DNA from: CAYTUI01 sp964441335
GTDB taxonomy: Bacteria > Patescibacteriota > Patescibacteriia > UBA1558 > 2-01-FULL-52-15
Assembly (NCBI GenBank): GCA_964441335.1
Contig: CAYTUI010000009.1
Coordinates: 1 to 39,377 of the forward strand
Length of the DNA: 39,377 bases
Reading direction: 5' to 3'
The position numbers and the translations under genes were made by a program. This document shows positions 1-7,948 of this stretch, piece after piece. The notes beneath the pieces were generated by a model. The model did not search any database. It was not told where the DNA came from and saw nothing but the letters and a program-made list of their open reading frames with translations. The first letter of the stretch is position 1. Each line of letters starts with the position of its first letter.

Positions 1-2
1 AT

Positions 3-65
3 ATCTGGATCCAACCGGCCGCTGGTGACGCCGGGGGGGCGTTGGGAGCGGCTTTAGCCGTTTAA
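3..65 (+). other. In-frame upstream piece of the carbamoyltransferase, ending in a TAA
   Basis: In the same frame as the gene that follows, this stretch translates to IWIQPAAGDAGGALGAALAV and then a TAA at 63-65. The QPAAGDAGGALGAA motif is the hallmark of the NodU/CmcH carbamoyltransferase family. After the stop the frame continues as HIYFAGQRQVNKNDN straight into the MQGSYLGPEYS segment of the next entry, with no residue apparently missing. Family members usually carry Tyr or His near this point, so TAT or TAC changed to TAA is the simplest explanation. The gene begins before the window. Confidence 0.8.
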
Positions 66-110
66 CACATATATTTTGCTGGTCAGCGTCAGGTCAATAA
101 AAATGACAAT

Positions 111-857
111 ATGCAGGGTTCCTACTTGGGGCCGGAATATTCAGATATTGATATTGAAAAAGTAGCCGCAAAATTCCGGGCAACTTTTAAAAAAATTAGT
201 AACTTTGATGAGGTTTGTCAGACAGTCGCCCAGCTGATTGAAGACGGTAAAATAATCGGGTGGTTCCAAGGACGTATGGAATGGGGACCTCGAGCCCTCG
301 GCAACAGAAGCATTATTGGAGATGCGCGAAAAAAAGATATGCAAAAAAGAATGAACCTCAAGATTAAATATCGAGAAAGTTTCAGACCCTTCGCCCCATC
401 AATTATGGTGGAAGCAGTGCCTGATTTTTTTGACGATAATCATATTTCACCCTACATGCTGTTTATCAACTGGATTAAACAGGAAAAGCGTCAAGTCTTA
501 CCTGAAAATTTTGGACAGCTTTCGCTGAACGAAAAATTATATTTTAGCCGCTCCGATGTTCCGGCTATTACTCACTTGGATTATTCCGCACGTTTGCAAA
601 CGGTGCATCAAGATACCAATCCAAAATATTGGCAACTCATCAACACTTTTAGACAGATGACGGGTTACGGTATTATTGTTAATACCAGTTTTAATGTGAG
701 AGGTGAGCCAATTGTTTGTAATCCCGCTGATGCCTTTCAGTGTTTTATGAATACAGAAATGGATTACTTGGTAATGAATAATTATATTTTTGACAAACGT
801 GAACAAATTGCCGTTTCAAAAAAAGAAGAGGCCTTGAATAAATATTCCTTGGACTAA
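111..857 (+). CDS. Carbamoyltransferase, C-terminal portion (NodU/CmcH family; probably a broken gene)
   Basis: This is the C-terminal half of an O-carbamoyltransferase, an enzyme family that moves the carbamoyl group of carbamoyl phosphate onto sugars or natural products. The family signature MEWGPRALGNRSIIGD lies near residue 56-71, followed by the conserved FRPFAPSI segment and a late NTSFNVRGEPIVCNP motif. Full-length members are roughly 550-600 residues, so 248 residues represent only the C-terminal domain. The ATG at 111 is simply the first one after the in-frame stop at 63-65. The reading frame upstream of that stop is clearly the same gene, so this is either a nonsense-mutated gene or a single-base sequence error. 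The neighbouring sugar transferase and glycosyltransferases suggest that the enzyme decorated a surface glycan. Confidence 0.85.
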   Translation: MQGSYLGPEYSDIDIEKVAAKFRATFKKISNFDEVCQTVAQLIEDGKIIGWFQGRMEWGPRALGNRSIIGDARKKDMQKRMNLKIKYRESFRPFAPSIMVEAVPDFFDDNHISPYMLFINWIKQEKRQVLPENFGQLSLNEKLYFSRSDVPAITHLDYSARLQTVHQDTNPKYWQLINTFRQMTGYGIIVNTSFNVRGEPIVCNPADAFQCFMNTEMDYLVMNNYIFDKREQIAVSKKEEALNKYSLD

Positions 858-886
858 TTCATATTTTAGGGATTGATTTTTTGAGA

Positions 887-2266
887 TTATTGCCCCAACG
901 ACCTGTTAAAAATTGTATTGATGGTCTTAAGAATAATTGAGATGTCCAGTGTTAAGGAACGATTCTTGATGTAGTACAGATCATATTGCAATTTTTCCAG
1001 AGCATCCTCTATAGAATCGCCGTATTTATAATTAATTTGCGCCCAGCCTGTTAGACCCGGTTTGACTAACAACCGTTCATTATAAAAAGGAATCTGTTCT
1101 CCCAGGATTTTGATAAATTCAGGTCTTTCGGGACGTGGGCCGACAAAACTCATTTCACCTTTTAAAATATTATAGACTTGGGGTATCTCGTCCAGTCTGG
1201 TTTTGCGCATAAAACGGCCAAGTGAAGTAACTCGCGAATCGTTTTTACTTGCCCAGACAGCCTGGCCACTGCTTTCGGCATTTTGCACCATTGAACGGAA
1301 TTTAATAGCAGTGAATTTTCGTCCGCCCTGACCGGTACGTATTTGGGTATAAAATAATGAGCCTGGAGACGTGAACTTGATTAAAACTGCCAGGATAATT
1401 GTAAACGGCAGAGTCACTAGACCCAAAAGGATTGAAACAACGATATCCTCAAAGCGTTTGAATATACGGAAAAATATTTTCTTACCAGCTGAAATATTAT
1501 CTAAAAACCAAGTTTTTTCCAGTGACGCCACCGGTATTTTACCGGTGATTAGCTCGTAGAATTCCGGCAAGTTATAATACTGTAAACGCATATTGATAGT
1601 GTCAAACAGAAATTTTGATATTTGCGGACTATACAGTGGGTTGGTAGTTGTCACAACAGTATTGATGCGATAGTCGCGGATATTTTGACTAAGATTAATT
1701 AAATTTTTTAGTTGTGGAATAGCTTGTAAAGGTAATGGTAACTCGGTTTTATCAAGGTTGATAATTAAAGCCACACTAAAACCCAGCTGTGGTTTTTTTT
1801 GAATCTCCTCAATTAGTTTTATAGACTCTTTGTCAATACCGATGAATAATATTTTATTGGTCAATTTGGAACTGCTACTCAAGGAATAAAAAATTCTGCG
1901 CCAGAGTAGTAGCAGAAGTGAATCTATTAAAATCAAAATTAGTAAAACTGTTTGTGGTTGCAAAGGAGTGAAAGAGGAGGGGACAAGATAGAAAAAAAGC
2001 AAGGCAACAGCCGTATTGATCAGCTGGGTTTGCATCAGGTAGCCGTAAAAACGAAACTCATTATTGGTAAATTGGACGCGATATAGATTATTAATGAAAA
2101 AAATTATTATCCAAATAGCAAAAACAATAGAGAAAGGCAGTAAATGTTTTTGAAAAATAATCGGGTCGTATGAACCAAAATGTCTGATTCTTAAGGTCAG
2201 CCACAAGGCTAAATAGAGCAGAGCCACGTCCCCAATTAATAGGATAAATTTTTTTGCTTGAAACAT
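887..2266 (-). CDS. Polyprenyl-phosphate sugar phosphotransferase (bacterial sugar transferase family)
   Basis: The predicted enzyme transfers a sugar-1-phosphate from a nucleotide sugar to undecaprenyl phosphate, the first membrane step of exopolysaccharide or O-glycan synthesis. The N-terminal 130 residues hold about four hydrophobic segments. A soluble CoA-binding-like region follows, then another membrane segment near residues 275-300. The catalytic domain shows SPGSLFYTQIRTGQGG, KFRSM, KTRLDEIPQ and GPRPERPEF, all standard for the PF02397 family. The length of 459 residues is normal for the WbaP/EpsL-like long form. It is convergent with the carbamoyltransferase and divergent from the subtilase. 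The sugar specificity cannot be read from the sequence. Confidence 0.93.
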   Translation of the reverse strand: MFQAKKFILLIGDVALLYLALWLTLRIRHFGSYDPIIFQKHLLPFSIVFAIWIIIFFINNLYRVQFTNNEFRFYGYLMQTQLINTAVALLFFYLVPSSFTPLQPQTVLLILILIDSLLLLLWRRIFYSLSSSSKLTNKILFIGIDKESIKLIEEIQKKPQLGFSVALIINLDKTELPLPLQAIPQLKNLINLSQNIRDYRINTVVTTTNPLYSPQISKFLFDTINMRLQYYNLPEFYELITGKIPVASLEKTWFLDNISAGKKIFFRIFKRFEDIVVSILLGLVTLPFTIILAVLIKFTSPGSLFYTQIRTGQGGRKFTAIKFRSMVQNAESSGQAVWASKNDSRVTSLGRFMRKTRLDEIPQVYNILKGEMSFVGPRPERPEFIKILGEQIPFYNERLLVKPGLTGWAQINYKYGDSIEDALEKLQYDLYYIKNRSLTLDISIILKTINTIFNRSLGQ

Positions 2267-2345
2267 AAGTATATTGATTTAGACTATAATAGAAAATGTT
2301 CTTTTTGTCCAGCAGTTGATTGAGTATGGTTATTTTACTAATCGT

Positions 2346-2374
2346 TTGTCAGACCTGCCTTTTTCCAGTATAAT
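2346..2374 (+). promoter_or_regulatory. Sigma70-type promoter for the subtilase gene
   Basis: TTGTCA at 2346-2351 and TATAAT at 2369-2374 are separated by exactly 17 nt. The start codon at 2399 lies 24 nt beyond the -10 box, giving a short leader. No strong SD is visible in that leader. Confidence 0.7.
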
Positions 2375-2398
2375 AAAGCGGAATTTATATTCATCATC

Positions 2399-4420
2399 AT
2401 GAAGAAACAGATATTGATATTTGTTGTTGTAGGTTTAATGTTGGCCGCGCCTTCTTATGCTTTTATTCCTAATGACACACAACTTTTTCAGCAAGATTAT
2501 TTGTCCAGAATCAATGCCTATAAAGGTTGGGATTTAATGAGCACTGAAGCTAAGCAACGTCAGGTAATCGTGGCGGTATTGGATGCCGGTGTCGATATAA
2601 CTCACCCAGACTTAGTGGACAATATTTGGGTGAATGTTGGTGAAGTACCCGGTAATGGTATTGATGATGATCATAATAGCTATATTGATGACGCTAACGG
2701 CTGGGATTTTGTGGAGTCCAACCCTGATCCAAACCCTAAACTTGACCCGGGATATAATATGGACGCTGTTGAGCATGGCACAGTTGTGGCCGGCATCATC
2801 GGAGCGGAGATTAATAATGACATGGGTATAGCCGGATTAGTTGAGAATGTGAAAATAATGCCTTTGCGAGTGTTGGACAGCCAAGGTGTTGGAAGTACTT
2901 TGACTTTAGCGCAAGCCATTGATTATGCGGTAGATAATGGGGCTGATGTGATTAATTTGAGTTTAGTCGGTAGTCTTTCAGATGTTCGGATGGAAGCCGC
3001 TATTAAGCGAGCGTATCAGGCCGGCGTGCCGGTGATCGCGGCCTCTGGTAACGAGGAGATTAAAGGTTTGAATTTAAATCTGACGCCGCGTTATCCGATC
3101 TGTGATTTTTCAGACGTGAACATGGTTATGGGAGTAGCTGCTTTGGATAGTAATGATATTTTGGCGAGTTTTTCCAATTACGGTTTTAAGTGTGTGGATA
3201 TCTCCGCGCCAGGAACAGATATTTTTTCTTCACTAACATACAGTCCTAATGATCCGCAGTTGTCAGAATACTACGGAGGTGGCTGGCAAGGCACTTCGGT
3301 TGCGGCACCGCAAGTTACCGGTGTGATCGCCAACATCAAGAAGTTAGTTCCAAATTTGACAATTGAGAAGATATATAATTCAGTAATTAATTCAGCTAAG
3401 AGCATCAAGGATAGTAACCCCTTGAGTTATTTGGATTTAGGTGGAGGTTTGTTGGATATGGAGGCCAGTTTGAAGACCGCACTAGATCTTGGACAGCAGA
3501 AGAAAACTTTATTGGTTTTGGCGTCTTTGACTGGTCAGCCAATTATTACTATCACCGACCAGGACGGTATGATAGTTAATTCATTTTTTGCCTATAACCC
3601 AAATTTTACCGGTGGAGTTAAAGTGATTACGGCCGATGTCAATAACGACGGTCAACAGGAAATAGTAACTGTGCCGAACAGCAACGGTGGGCCGCATGTC
3701 AGGATTTTTGATCAACAGGGTAATGTGGTGTCGCAGTTTATGGCTTTGGACCCATTATTTAGAGGCGGTTTAAATGTTAATGCCGGTGATTTGNNNNNNN
3801 NNNTGGATAAAGATGGTCTGGCTGAAATTATCATCAGCTCAAATGGCGGAACTCCACCCTTTGTTAAGGTTTTTAATCTTAGAGGAGAATTGCAGAGTGA
3901 ATTTTTAGCTTACAGCAGTTTTTTTACCGGCGGTGTTAATGTCGCGACGGAGGATATTGATCATGATGGGCGAGCTGAAATTATTACTTCGCCAATGTCC
4001 GGTGGCGGGCCGCATGTCAGAATTTTTAGGAAAGACGGTACTTTAGTGTCTCAATTCATGGCCTTTGATGCTACTGTGCGCTCTGGCTTTCCTTTGACCG
4101 CGGCCGATGTCAATAACGATCGCCAGATTGACATAATCGTTGATAACAGATCGGATAATCGTCAAAAGATTAATATTTCCTCACCTTATGGAGTGGAAGA
4201 GAATTCCTGGTTTGTTTTCCCTACTTTATATCAATTAACCTATAAGGTTGATCTGTTAAGCAGTGATATCACAGGTGATCAAATTTCTGATGTTATAACT
4301 TATCCTAGTGATAAACATGGTAATACTATAAAAGTATTTGACTATACCGGACAATTGATAAAAGATATTCCAATACATTTGATTAATTCGGGAGGATTCT
4401 CCTTAGCCTTGATACAGTAG
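2399..4420 (+). CDS. Secreted S8 (subtilisin-like) serine protease with C-terminal FG-GAP/VCBS-type repeats
   Basis: This is an exported subtilase. A signal peptide (MKKQIL, hydrophobic core, cleavage likely after SYA near residue 21) precedes the S8 domain. The catalytic triad is visible as Asp62 in VLDAGVD, His126 in VEHGTVVAG and Ser300 in GTSVAAPQ. From about residue 400 there are repeated units of roughly 60 residues with calcium-loop cores such as DVNNDGQQEI, DKDGLAEI and DIDHDGRAEI, each followed by GGPHVRIF-like strands, as in FG-GAP beta-propeller repeats. Such repeats usually bind surfaces or ligands. A run of ten Ns at 3794-3803 falls in the second repeat; the frame happens to stay open across it. 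The true protein is probably about 669 residues (see findings). GtrA follows after three bases. Confidence 0.93.
   Translation: MKKQILIFVVVGLMLAAPSYAFIPNDTQLFQQDYLSRINAYKGWDLMSTEAKQRQVIVAVLDAGVDITHPDLVDNIWVNVGEVPGNGIDDDHNSYIDDANGWDFVESNPDPNPKLDPGYNMDAVEHGTVVAGIIGAEINNDMGIAGLVENVKIMPLRVLDSQGVGSTLTLAQAIDYAVDNGADVINLSLVGSLSDVRMEAAIKRAYQAGVPVIAASGNEEIKGLNLNLTPRYPICDFSDVNMVMGVAALDSNDILASFSNYGFKCVDISAPGTDIFSSLTYSPNDPQLSEYYGGGWQGTSVAAPQVTGVIANIKKLVPNLTIEKIYNSVINSAKSIKDSNPLSYLDLGGGLLDMEASLKTALDLGQQKKTLLVLASLTGQPIITITDQDGMIVNSFFAYNPNFTGGVKVITADVNNDGQQEIVTVPNSNGGPHVRIFDQQGNVVSQFMALDPLFRGGLNVNAGDLXXXXDKDGLAEIIISSNGGTPPFVKVFNLRGELQSEFLAYSSFFTGGVNVATEDIDHDGRAEIITSPMSGGGPHVRIFRKDGTLVSQFMAFDATVRSGFPLTAADVNNDRQIDIIVDNRSDNRQKINISSPYGVEENSWFVFPTLYQLTYKVDLLSSDITGDQISDVITYPSDKHGNTIKVFDYTGQLIKDIPIHLINSGGFSLALIQ
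3794..3803. other. Assembly gap (10 Ns)
   Basis: Ten undetermined bases interrupt the calcium-binding loop of an FG-GAP repeat in the subtilase gene. The flanks end in ...gatttg and resume with tggataaag..., which share the bases tg. Confidence 0.99.
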
Positions 4421-4423
4421 CTT

Positions 4424-4912
4424 ATGCCAGCGAACGTAATTAGTTTTATCACCAACAACTATTTTTTTAAACGTTTCCCCTTTACTAAACAGTTAACTAA
4501 ATTTGCTATCATCGGAGTCAGCAGTTTTATCATTGACCTGCTGATTTATTATGCTTTAACCAGGAATTTTGATTTTTTTGGCCATAATTATTTGTTGGCC
4601 AATGTCATATCATTTATGGTGGCGGTCGTTTGGAGTTTTCTTTGGAATAAATTTTGGACTTTTCGCGTCAGTTCCAATGCCAATATTATGCGGGAATATT
4701 TTAAGTTTCTAGTCACTTCGGCAATCGGTCTGGGACTTAATTCGGGTTTGTTATATTTGGCGGTCAGCCATCTGCATATCTTTGATATTTTTGCCAAGTT
4801 TTATGTTGCTATCATTGTCATGATTTGGAATTTTTCTGTTAATAAATTTTGGACTTTTAAACATCATAAAGTTGAAACACATGAAGTTGAGCGTAATTAT
4901 CCCAGCCTATAA
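4424..4912 (+). CDS. GtrA-family membrane protein
   Basis: This small four-helix integral membrane protein belongs to the GtrA/DPMS family (PF04138). The family is implicated in moving or presenting polyprenyl-linked sugars across the membrane. Recognisable features are KFAIIGVSSFIIDLLIYYAL in the first helix and two family-typical FxWNKFWTF motifs: WNKFWTFRV near residue 76 and VNKFWTFKH near residue 146. The length of 162 residues is typical. The start lies three bases after the subtilase stop. The 3' end overlaps the following GT2 gene by about 32 nt, which fits the common GtrA plus dolichyl-phosphate-sugar synthase pairing. Confidence 0.92.
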   Translation: MPANVISFITNNYFFKRFPFTKQLTKFAIIGVSSFIIDLLIYYALTRNFDFFGHNYLLANVISFMVAVVWSFLWNKFWTFRVSSNANIMREYFKFLVTSAIGLGLNSGLLYLAVSHLHIFDIFAKFYVAIIVMIWNFSVNKFWTFKHHKVETHEVERNYPSL

Positions 4913-5600
4913 CGAGGACAGTGTTATCAAAGATACTTTGACCGAGGTGATTGCCTATTTAGACAGTAATTATGCCAATGATTACGAATTGATTGTTGTA
5001 AACGATGGCTCAACTGATAAGACCGCGGATATAGTCCGGGAGTTTGGCGATGGGGTGCGGCTGATTGAACTAATGCCTAATAAAGGCAAGGGATCTGCCG
5101 TCAAAGCCGGAGTGGCGAGAAGTCAGGGAGACTGGATTCTATTCATGGACGCTGATAACTCCACTAACATAAAGGAGCTAGATAAATTTCGGCAATATCA
5201 AACCGATTATCAGGTTATTATTGGATCGCGGGCCGTGGCAGGCGCGAATATTCAAATAGCGCAGCCTTGGTTTAAATCCAGTTTGGGAAGACTGGGTAAC
5301 CTGCTAATTCAGCTACTGTTATTACCCGGTATTAAGGATAGTCGTTGTGGTTTTAAGCTTTACAGTCACAAAATTAGAGCGATTTTTGACGTTGCTAGGG
5401 TTAAGCGGTGGTCATTTGATGACGAAATTCTCTATTTAGCCAAAAAGAACGGTCTGAAAATTAAAGAGGTGCCTGTTGCCTGGGTGAACAATTTTGACAG
5501 TAAGGTCAGACCAGCTGATTATCTGGCTACACTTTTTGACCTTTTTCGTGTAAAATTAAACTACTTGAGGGGGAGATATAAGATGAGGAATGAGGAATGA
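4881..5600 (+). CDS. Dolichyl-phosphate-glucose-synthase-like GT2 glycosyltransferase
   Basis: This GT-A fold, family 2 glycosyltransferase probably transfers a hexose from a nucleotide sugar to a polyprenyl phosphate on the cytoplasmic face. The sequence shows SVIIPAYNE at the N-terminus, VVNDGSTD near residues 37-44, the metal-binding MDADNST near residues 92-98, and SRCGFKLY, which is typical of the ALG5/DPG-synthase subgroup. The chosen start is the ATG at 4881; an in-frame TTG at 4872 would add three residues. The gene overlaps gtrA. Its last codons (MRNEE and the TGA) are written by a GAGGAAT repeat that continues into the intergenic array downstream. Confidence 0.9.
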   Translation: MKLSVIIPAYNEDSVIKDTLTEVIAYLDSNYANDYELIVVNDGSTDKTADIVREFGDGVRLIELMPNKGKGSAVKAGVARSQGDWILFMDADNSTNIKELDKFRQYQTDYQVIIGSRAVAGANIQIAQPWFKSSLGRLGNLLIQLLLLPGIKDSRCGFKLYSHKIRAIFDVARVKRWSFDDEILYLAKKNGLKIKEVPVAWVNNFDSKVRPADYLATLFDLFRVKLNYLRGRYKMRNEE

Positions 5601-5736
5601 GGAGCGAAGGACGAAAGGACTAAAGAACCGAAGGACGGAGAAACCAAAGGACTAAAGAACGGAAGAACTAAAGAACGAAGGGACGTAAGAACGGAGGAAC
5701 TAAAGAACTATAAGCTATCAGCTATAAACTAACTAT
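5583..5736. repeat. Drifting short-unit array (GAGGAAT, then AAGAACGA, then AGCTATAA types)
   Basis: An imperfect array runs from the last codons of the GT2 gene to the next start codon. It begins with copies of GAGGAAT, passes into about ten units of the form AA(A/G)GA(A/C)(C/T)(G/T)(A/G), and ends with CTATAAGCTATCAGCTATAA. Related arrays occur at 21121-21313 and 23517-23593. No coding sequence is visible in it. Confidence 0.85.
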
Positions 5737-6768
5737 ATGACAGTAAAAGTACCGATTGATAAAAAAAATGTACTAGTTCTGGGAGGAGCCGGATTTTTGG
5801 GCTCTCATTTGTGTGAGTTTTTACTGAAAAAGGGGGATAACGTAATTTGTTTAGATAATTTTATCAGCTCTGATGTTGATAATATTAAGATGATGCTGGA
5901 GTTTCCCAACTTTGAATTTATTAGACACGATGTTACTAAAGATATTGATTTTGAAGCCTTGCCGGAGTTAAGGAAATTTAAGTTCAAAGCCCAGGGTATC
6001 CAGGAAATTTATAATTTGGCTTGTCCAACTTCGCCCGAAGATTTTACCAGAATGCCGATTGAGACTGCTTTAGCTAATTCAGTTGGTGTAATTAAATCTT
6101 TAGAGATGGCTGAAAGATTTGGCGCTAAGTATCTATTAGCGTCATCGTCGGCTGTTTACGGCAATCCGCCCGATGATACTGATAGTATTAATGAAAGTTA
6201 TTTAGGTAAAGTAAACTTCATCGGACCGCGCGCTTGCTATAACGAAGGCAAGAGATTTGCCGAGACGTTGGTGACTACTTATAGAGAGAGTAAAAAAATT
6301 GATAGTCGCATAGCCAGAGTCTTTACGTCTTATGGACCGAGAATGAGATTGATGAGTGGCAGACAAGTTCCTGATTTTATTTACAATGCTTTAAGTGATC
6401 GCAACATTGTAATTAGAGGTGATGCAAAAACTGGTTCCTCACTATGTTACGTTAAGGATATGGTAGAAGGATTAGTCGCTTTGATGAAAAATGACGTTCA
6501 GGATCCGGTAAATTTGGGTGGTGACAAGTTTTATTTTTTCAGTGAAGTAGTCCAAAAGATAATTGACCTGACAGGCTCTAAATCCGCAGTTTCCTATGGC
6601 GAGGGTTTAAAGTTTTCGCATCGCCAGTCGGTGCCGGATATTTCGTTGGCTAAGGAAAAAATTGGCTGGTTTCCTTTAGTCTCGCTGGAGAGCGGCTTGA
6701 AAGAGTCCATTGCTTTTGCCAGATCATCTATGGTCAGGATGCATGGAGTAGGTGAGGATACCGACTAA
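5737..6768 (+). CDS. NAD-dependent sugar-nucleotide epimerase/decarboxylase, UXS-like SDR
   Basis: This extended SDR enzyme is most like UDP-glucuronate decarboxylase (UDP-xylose synthase) and its relatives. The Rossmann motif GGAGFLGSH starts near residue 16. YNLACPTSPEDF and GPRACYNEGKRFAE with the YxxxK pair (Y-N-E-G-K) are strongly UXS-like, as are RVFTSYGPRM and the later CYVKDMVEGL. The catalytic serine region reads SSSAVYG rather than the usual TSEVYG, which weakens a firm substrate call. The length of 343 residues is normal. A TATAAA at 5723-5728 lies 8 nt before the ATG and no SD is visible. Its job is presumably to make a pentose or related donor for the surrounding glycosyltransferases. 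Confidence 0.85.
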   Translation: MTVKVPIDKKNVLVLGGAGFLGSHLCEFLLKKGDNVICLDNFISSDVDNIKMMLEFPNFEFIRHDVTKDIDFEALPELRKFKFKAQGIQEIYNLACPTSPEDFTRMPIETALANSVGVIKSLEMAERFGAKYLLASSSAVYGNPPDDTDSINESYLGKVNFIGPRACYNEGKRFAETLVTTYRESKKIDSRIARVFTSYGPRMRLMSGRQVPDFIYNALSDRNIVIRGDAKTGSSLCYVKDMVEGLVALMKNDVQDPVNLGGDKFYFFSEVVQKIIDLTGSKSAVSYGEGLKFSHRQSVPDISLAKEKIGWFPLVSLESGLKESIAFARSSMVRMHGVGEDTD

Positions 6769-6829
6769 ATTGGTCGGTTGTAGTTAGAAAATTGTGAAGT
6801 TTTTCAATGCCCGGCAAATCGGGCATTGA
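6760..6829 (+). terminator. Two hairpins after the UXS-like gene
   Basis: A weak stem (ACCGAC 6760-6765 with GTCGGT 6773-6778) straddles the stop codon. A perfect 10-bp stem follows: TCAATGCCCG at 6804-6813 pairs with CGGGCATTGA at 6820-6829 across a 6-nt loop. There is no U-run after the second stem, so it could be a processing or stability hairpin rather than an intrinsic terminator. Confidence 0.5.
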
Positions 6830-6860
6830 TGCTCATTAGAAATATTGACCCGGAGTATAG

Positions 6861-6889
6861 TTGACTTAACTGGACCATATCAGTAAAGT
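6861..6889 (+). promoter_or_regulatory. Possible promoter for the GT2/DUF2304 operon
   Basis: TTGACT at 6861-6866 and TAAAGT at 6884-6889 have a 17-nt spacer, giving a leader of about 35 nt before the ATG at 6930. A GATAAT a few bases downstream is an alternative -10. Confidence 0.45.
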
Positions 6890-6929
6890 AGGTGATAATC
6901 AGCTAAAATAAGCCATTTATTTATTAACT

Positions 6930-7598
6930 ATGAAGGTTTTCGTCATTATACCGGCCTGGAACGAGGAACGCAGCCTAGCCAAGGTTTTAAGCGATCTGGG
7001 AGCCTATGATTATCAGGTGGTGGTTGTTGACGATGGTTCGGCTGACAAAACTGTAGAGATTGCTTTACAGTTTCCCAAAGTTACAGTTTTGCGTCATCTG
7101 ATTAATCGCGGACAGGGCGCGGCTTTAGCCACCGGTATGGAGTGTGCGGTCAGACAAGGCGCTGATATCATCGTCCATTTTGACGCTGATGGTCAGATGT
7201 TGACAGAAGAGATTGCCAGAATGATAAAACCCCTGGCAGATGATCCGGCTCTAGACATTGTTCTGGGTTCCAAATTTCTGAATGCCAAAGTCAACGTCCC
7301 TTTCTTTAAGAGATATTTTATTTTAAAACCGGCGTTAATATTTCAGAAATTGTCATCCGGATTAAATTTAACGGACGTTCATAATGGTTTTCGAGCTATG
7401 ACCGGCCGGGCTGCCACTAAGATTGAAATCACGCAGGATGCTATGGCGCATGCTTCAGAAATTGTTTCGGAAATAAAAAGACTCAAATTAAAATATATGG
7501 AAGTGCCGGTAACAGTTGTCTATAATGAATTCGGTCAGGGCTTGGGCGGAGGTTTTAAAATAATTAAGGATTTAATCATTAGACGTATTATAAAATAA
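6930..7598 (+). CDS. DPM1-like GT2 glycosyltransferase
   Basis: This family 2 glycosyltransferase is of the polyprenyl-phosphate mannose/glucose synthase type. Motifs in order are FVIIPAWNEE at the N-terminus, VVVDDGSADKT near residues 30-40, NRGQGAALATG near residue 60, HFDADGQM (metal site) near residue 82, and DVHNGFRAM near residue 150. It has no C-terminal membrane helices; the adjacent DUF2304 protein may supply the anchor. The stop and the next ATG overlap by one base (TAATG), indicating translational coupling. The exact sugar is not readable. Confidence 0.9.
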   Translation: MKVFVIIPAWNEERSLAKVLSDLGAYDYQVVVVDDGSADKTVEIALQFPKVTVLRHLINRGQGAALATGMECAVRQGADIIVHFDADGQMLTEEIARMIKPLADDPALDIVLGSKFLNAKVNVPFFKRYFILKPALIFQKLSSGLNLTDVHNGFRAMTGRAATKIEITQDAMAHASEIVSEIKRLKLKYMEVPVTVVYNEFGQGLGGGFKIIKDLIIRRIIK

Positions 7599-7948
7599 TG
7601 TTGTTGCCAATTATCGCTTCGGTCTTCATAATCTTTGCCCTGCTGAAAGTTTGGTTGAGATTTAAAGATCATACATTATCTCTTTTGGAAACGTTTTTGT
7701 GGTCTATCTTGTGGCTGGCGGTAGCGGCTGTTTTTTGGCAGCCGGAGATTGCCAGTCGACTGGCCGATTATTTAGGTATTGGCCGAGGCGCGGATTTAAT
7801 TGTCTATATTGCCATCATTGTTTTAGTTTACGTTATTTTTAGATTATTCGTTAAAGTTGATAAGATTGACAGACAAATAACTAAGGTCGTCAGGGAATTA
7901 GCCATAAAAAATGAACAAAAAGGTAGCGATACTGATCGTAAATTATAA
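7598..7948 (+). CDS. DUF2304 membrane protein
   Basis: This protein of 116 residues has three hydrophobic segments (about 1-17, 31-47 and 64-85) followed by a charged tail predicted to lie in the cytoplasm. The spacing and the W-rich second segment (LETFLWSILWLAVAAVFW) match DUF2304, a family usually encoded directly after a DPM1-like GT2 gene, as here. The likely role is to anchor or partner that enzyme at the membrane; this is inferred from context. Its 3' end overlaps the next glycosyltransferase by 38 nt. Confidence 0.85.
   Translation: MLLPIIASVFIIFALLKVWLRFKDHTLSLLETFLWSILWLAVAAVFWQPEIASRLADYLGIGRGADLIVYIAIIVLVYVIFRLFVKVDKIDRQITKVVRELAIKNEQKGSDTDRKL

Noticed and set aside
63..65. Stop-codon recoding of TAA
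   Set aside because: TAA ends many clear genes in the window (for example rmlB and rmlA), and known recoding in this phylum concerns TGA, which is also used here as a normal stop.
6804..6829. Strong intrinsic terminator
   Set aside because: The stem is perfect, but no U-run follows on either strand; it is listed only as a hairpin of uncertain role.
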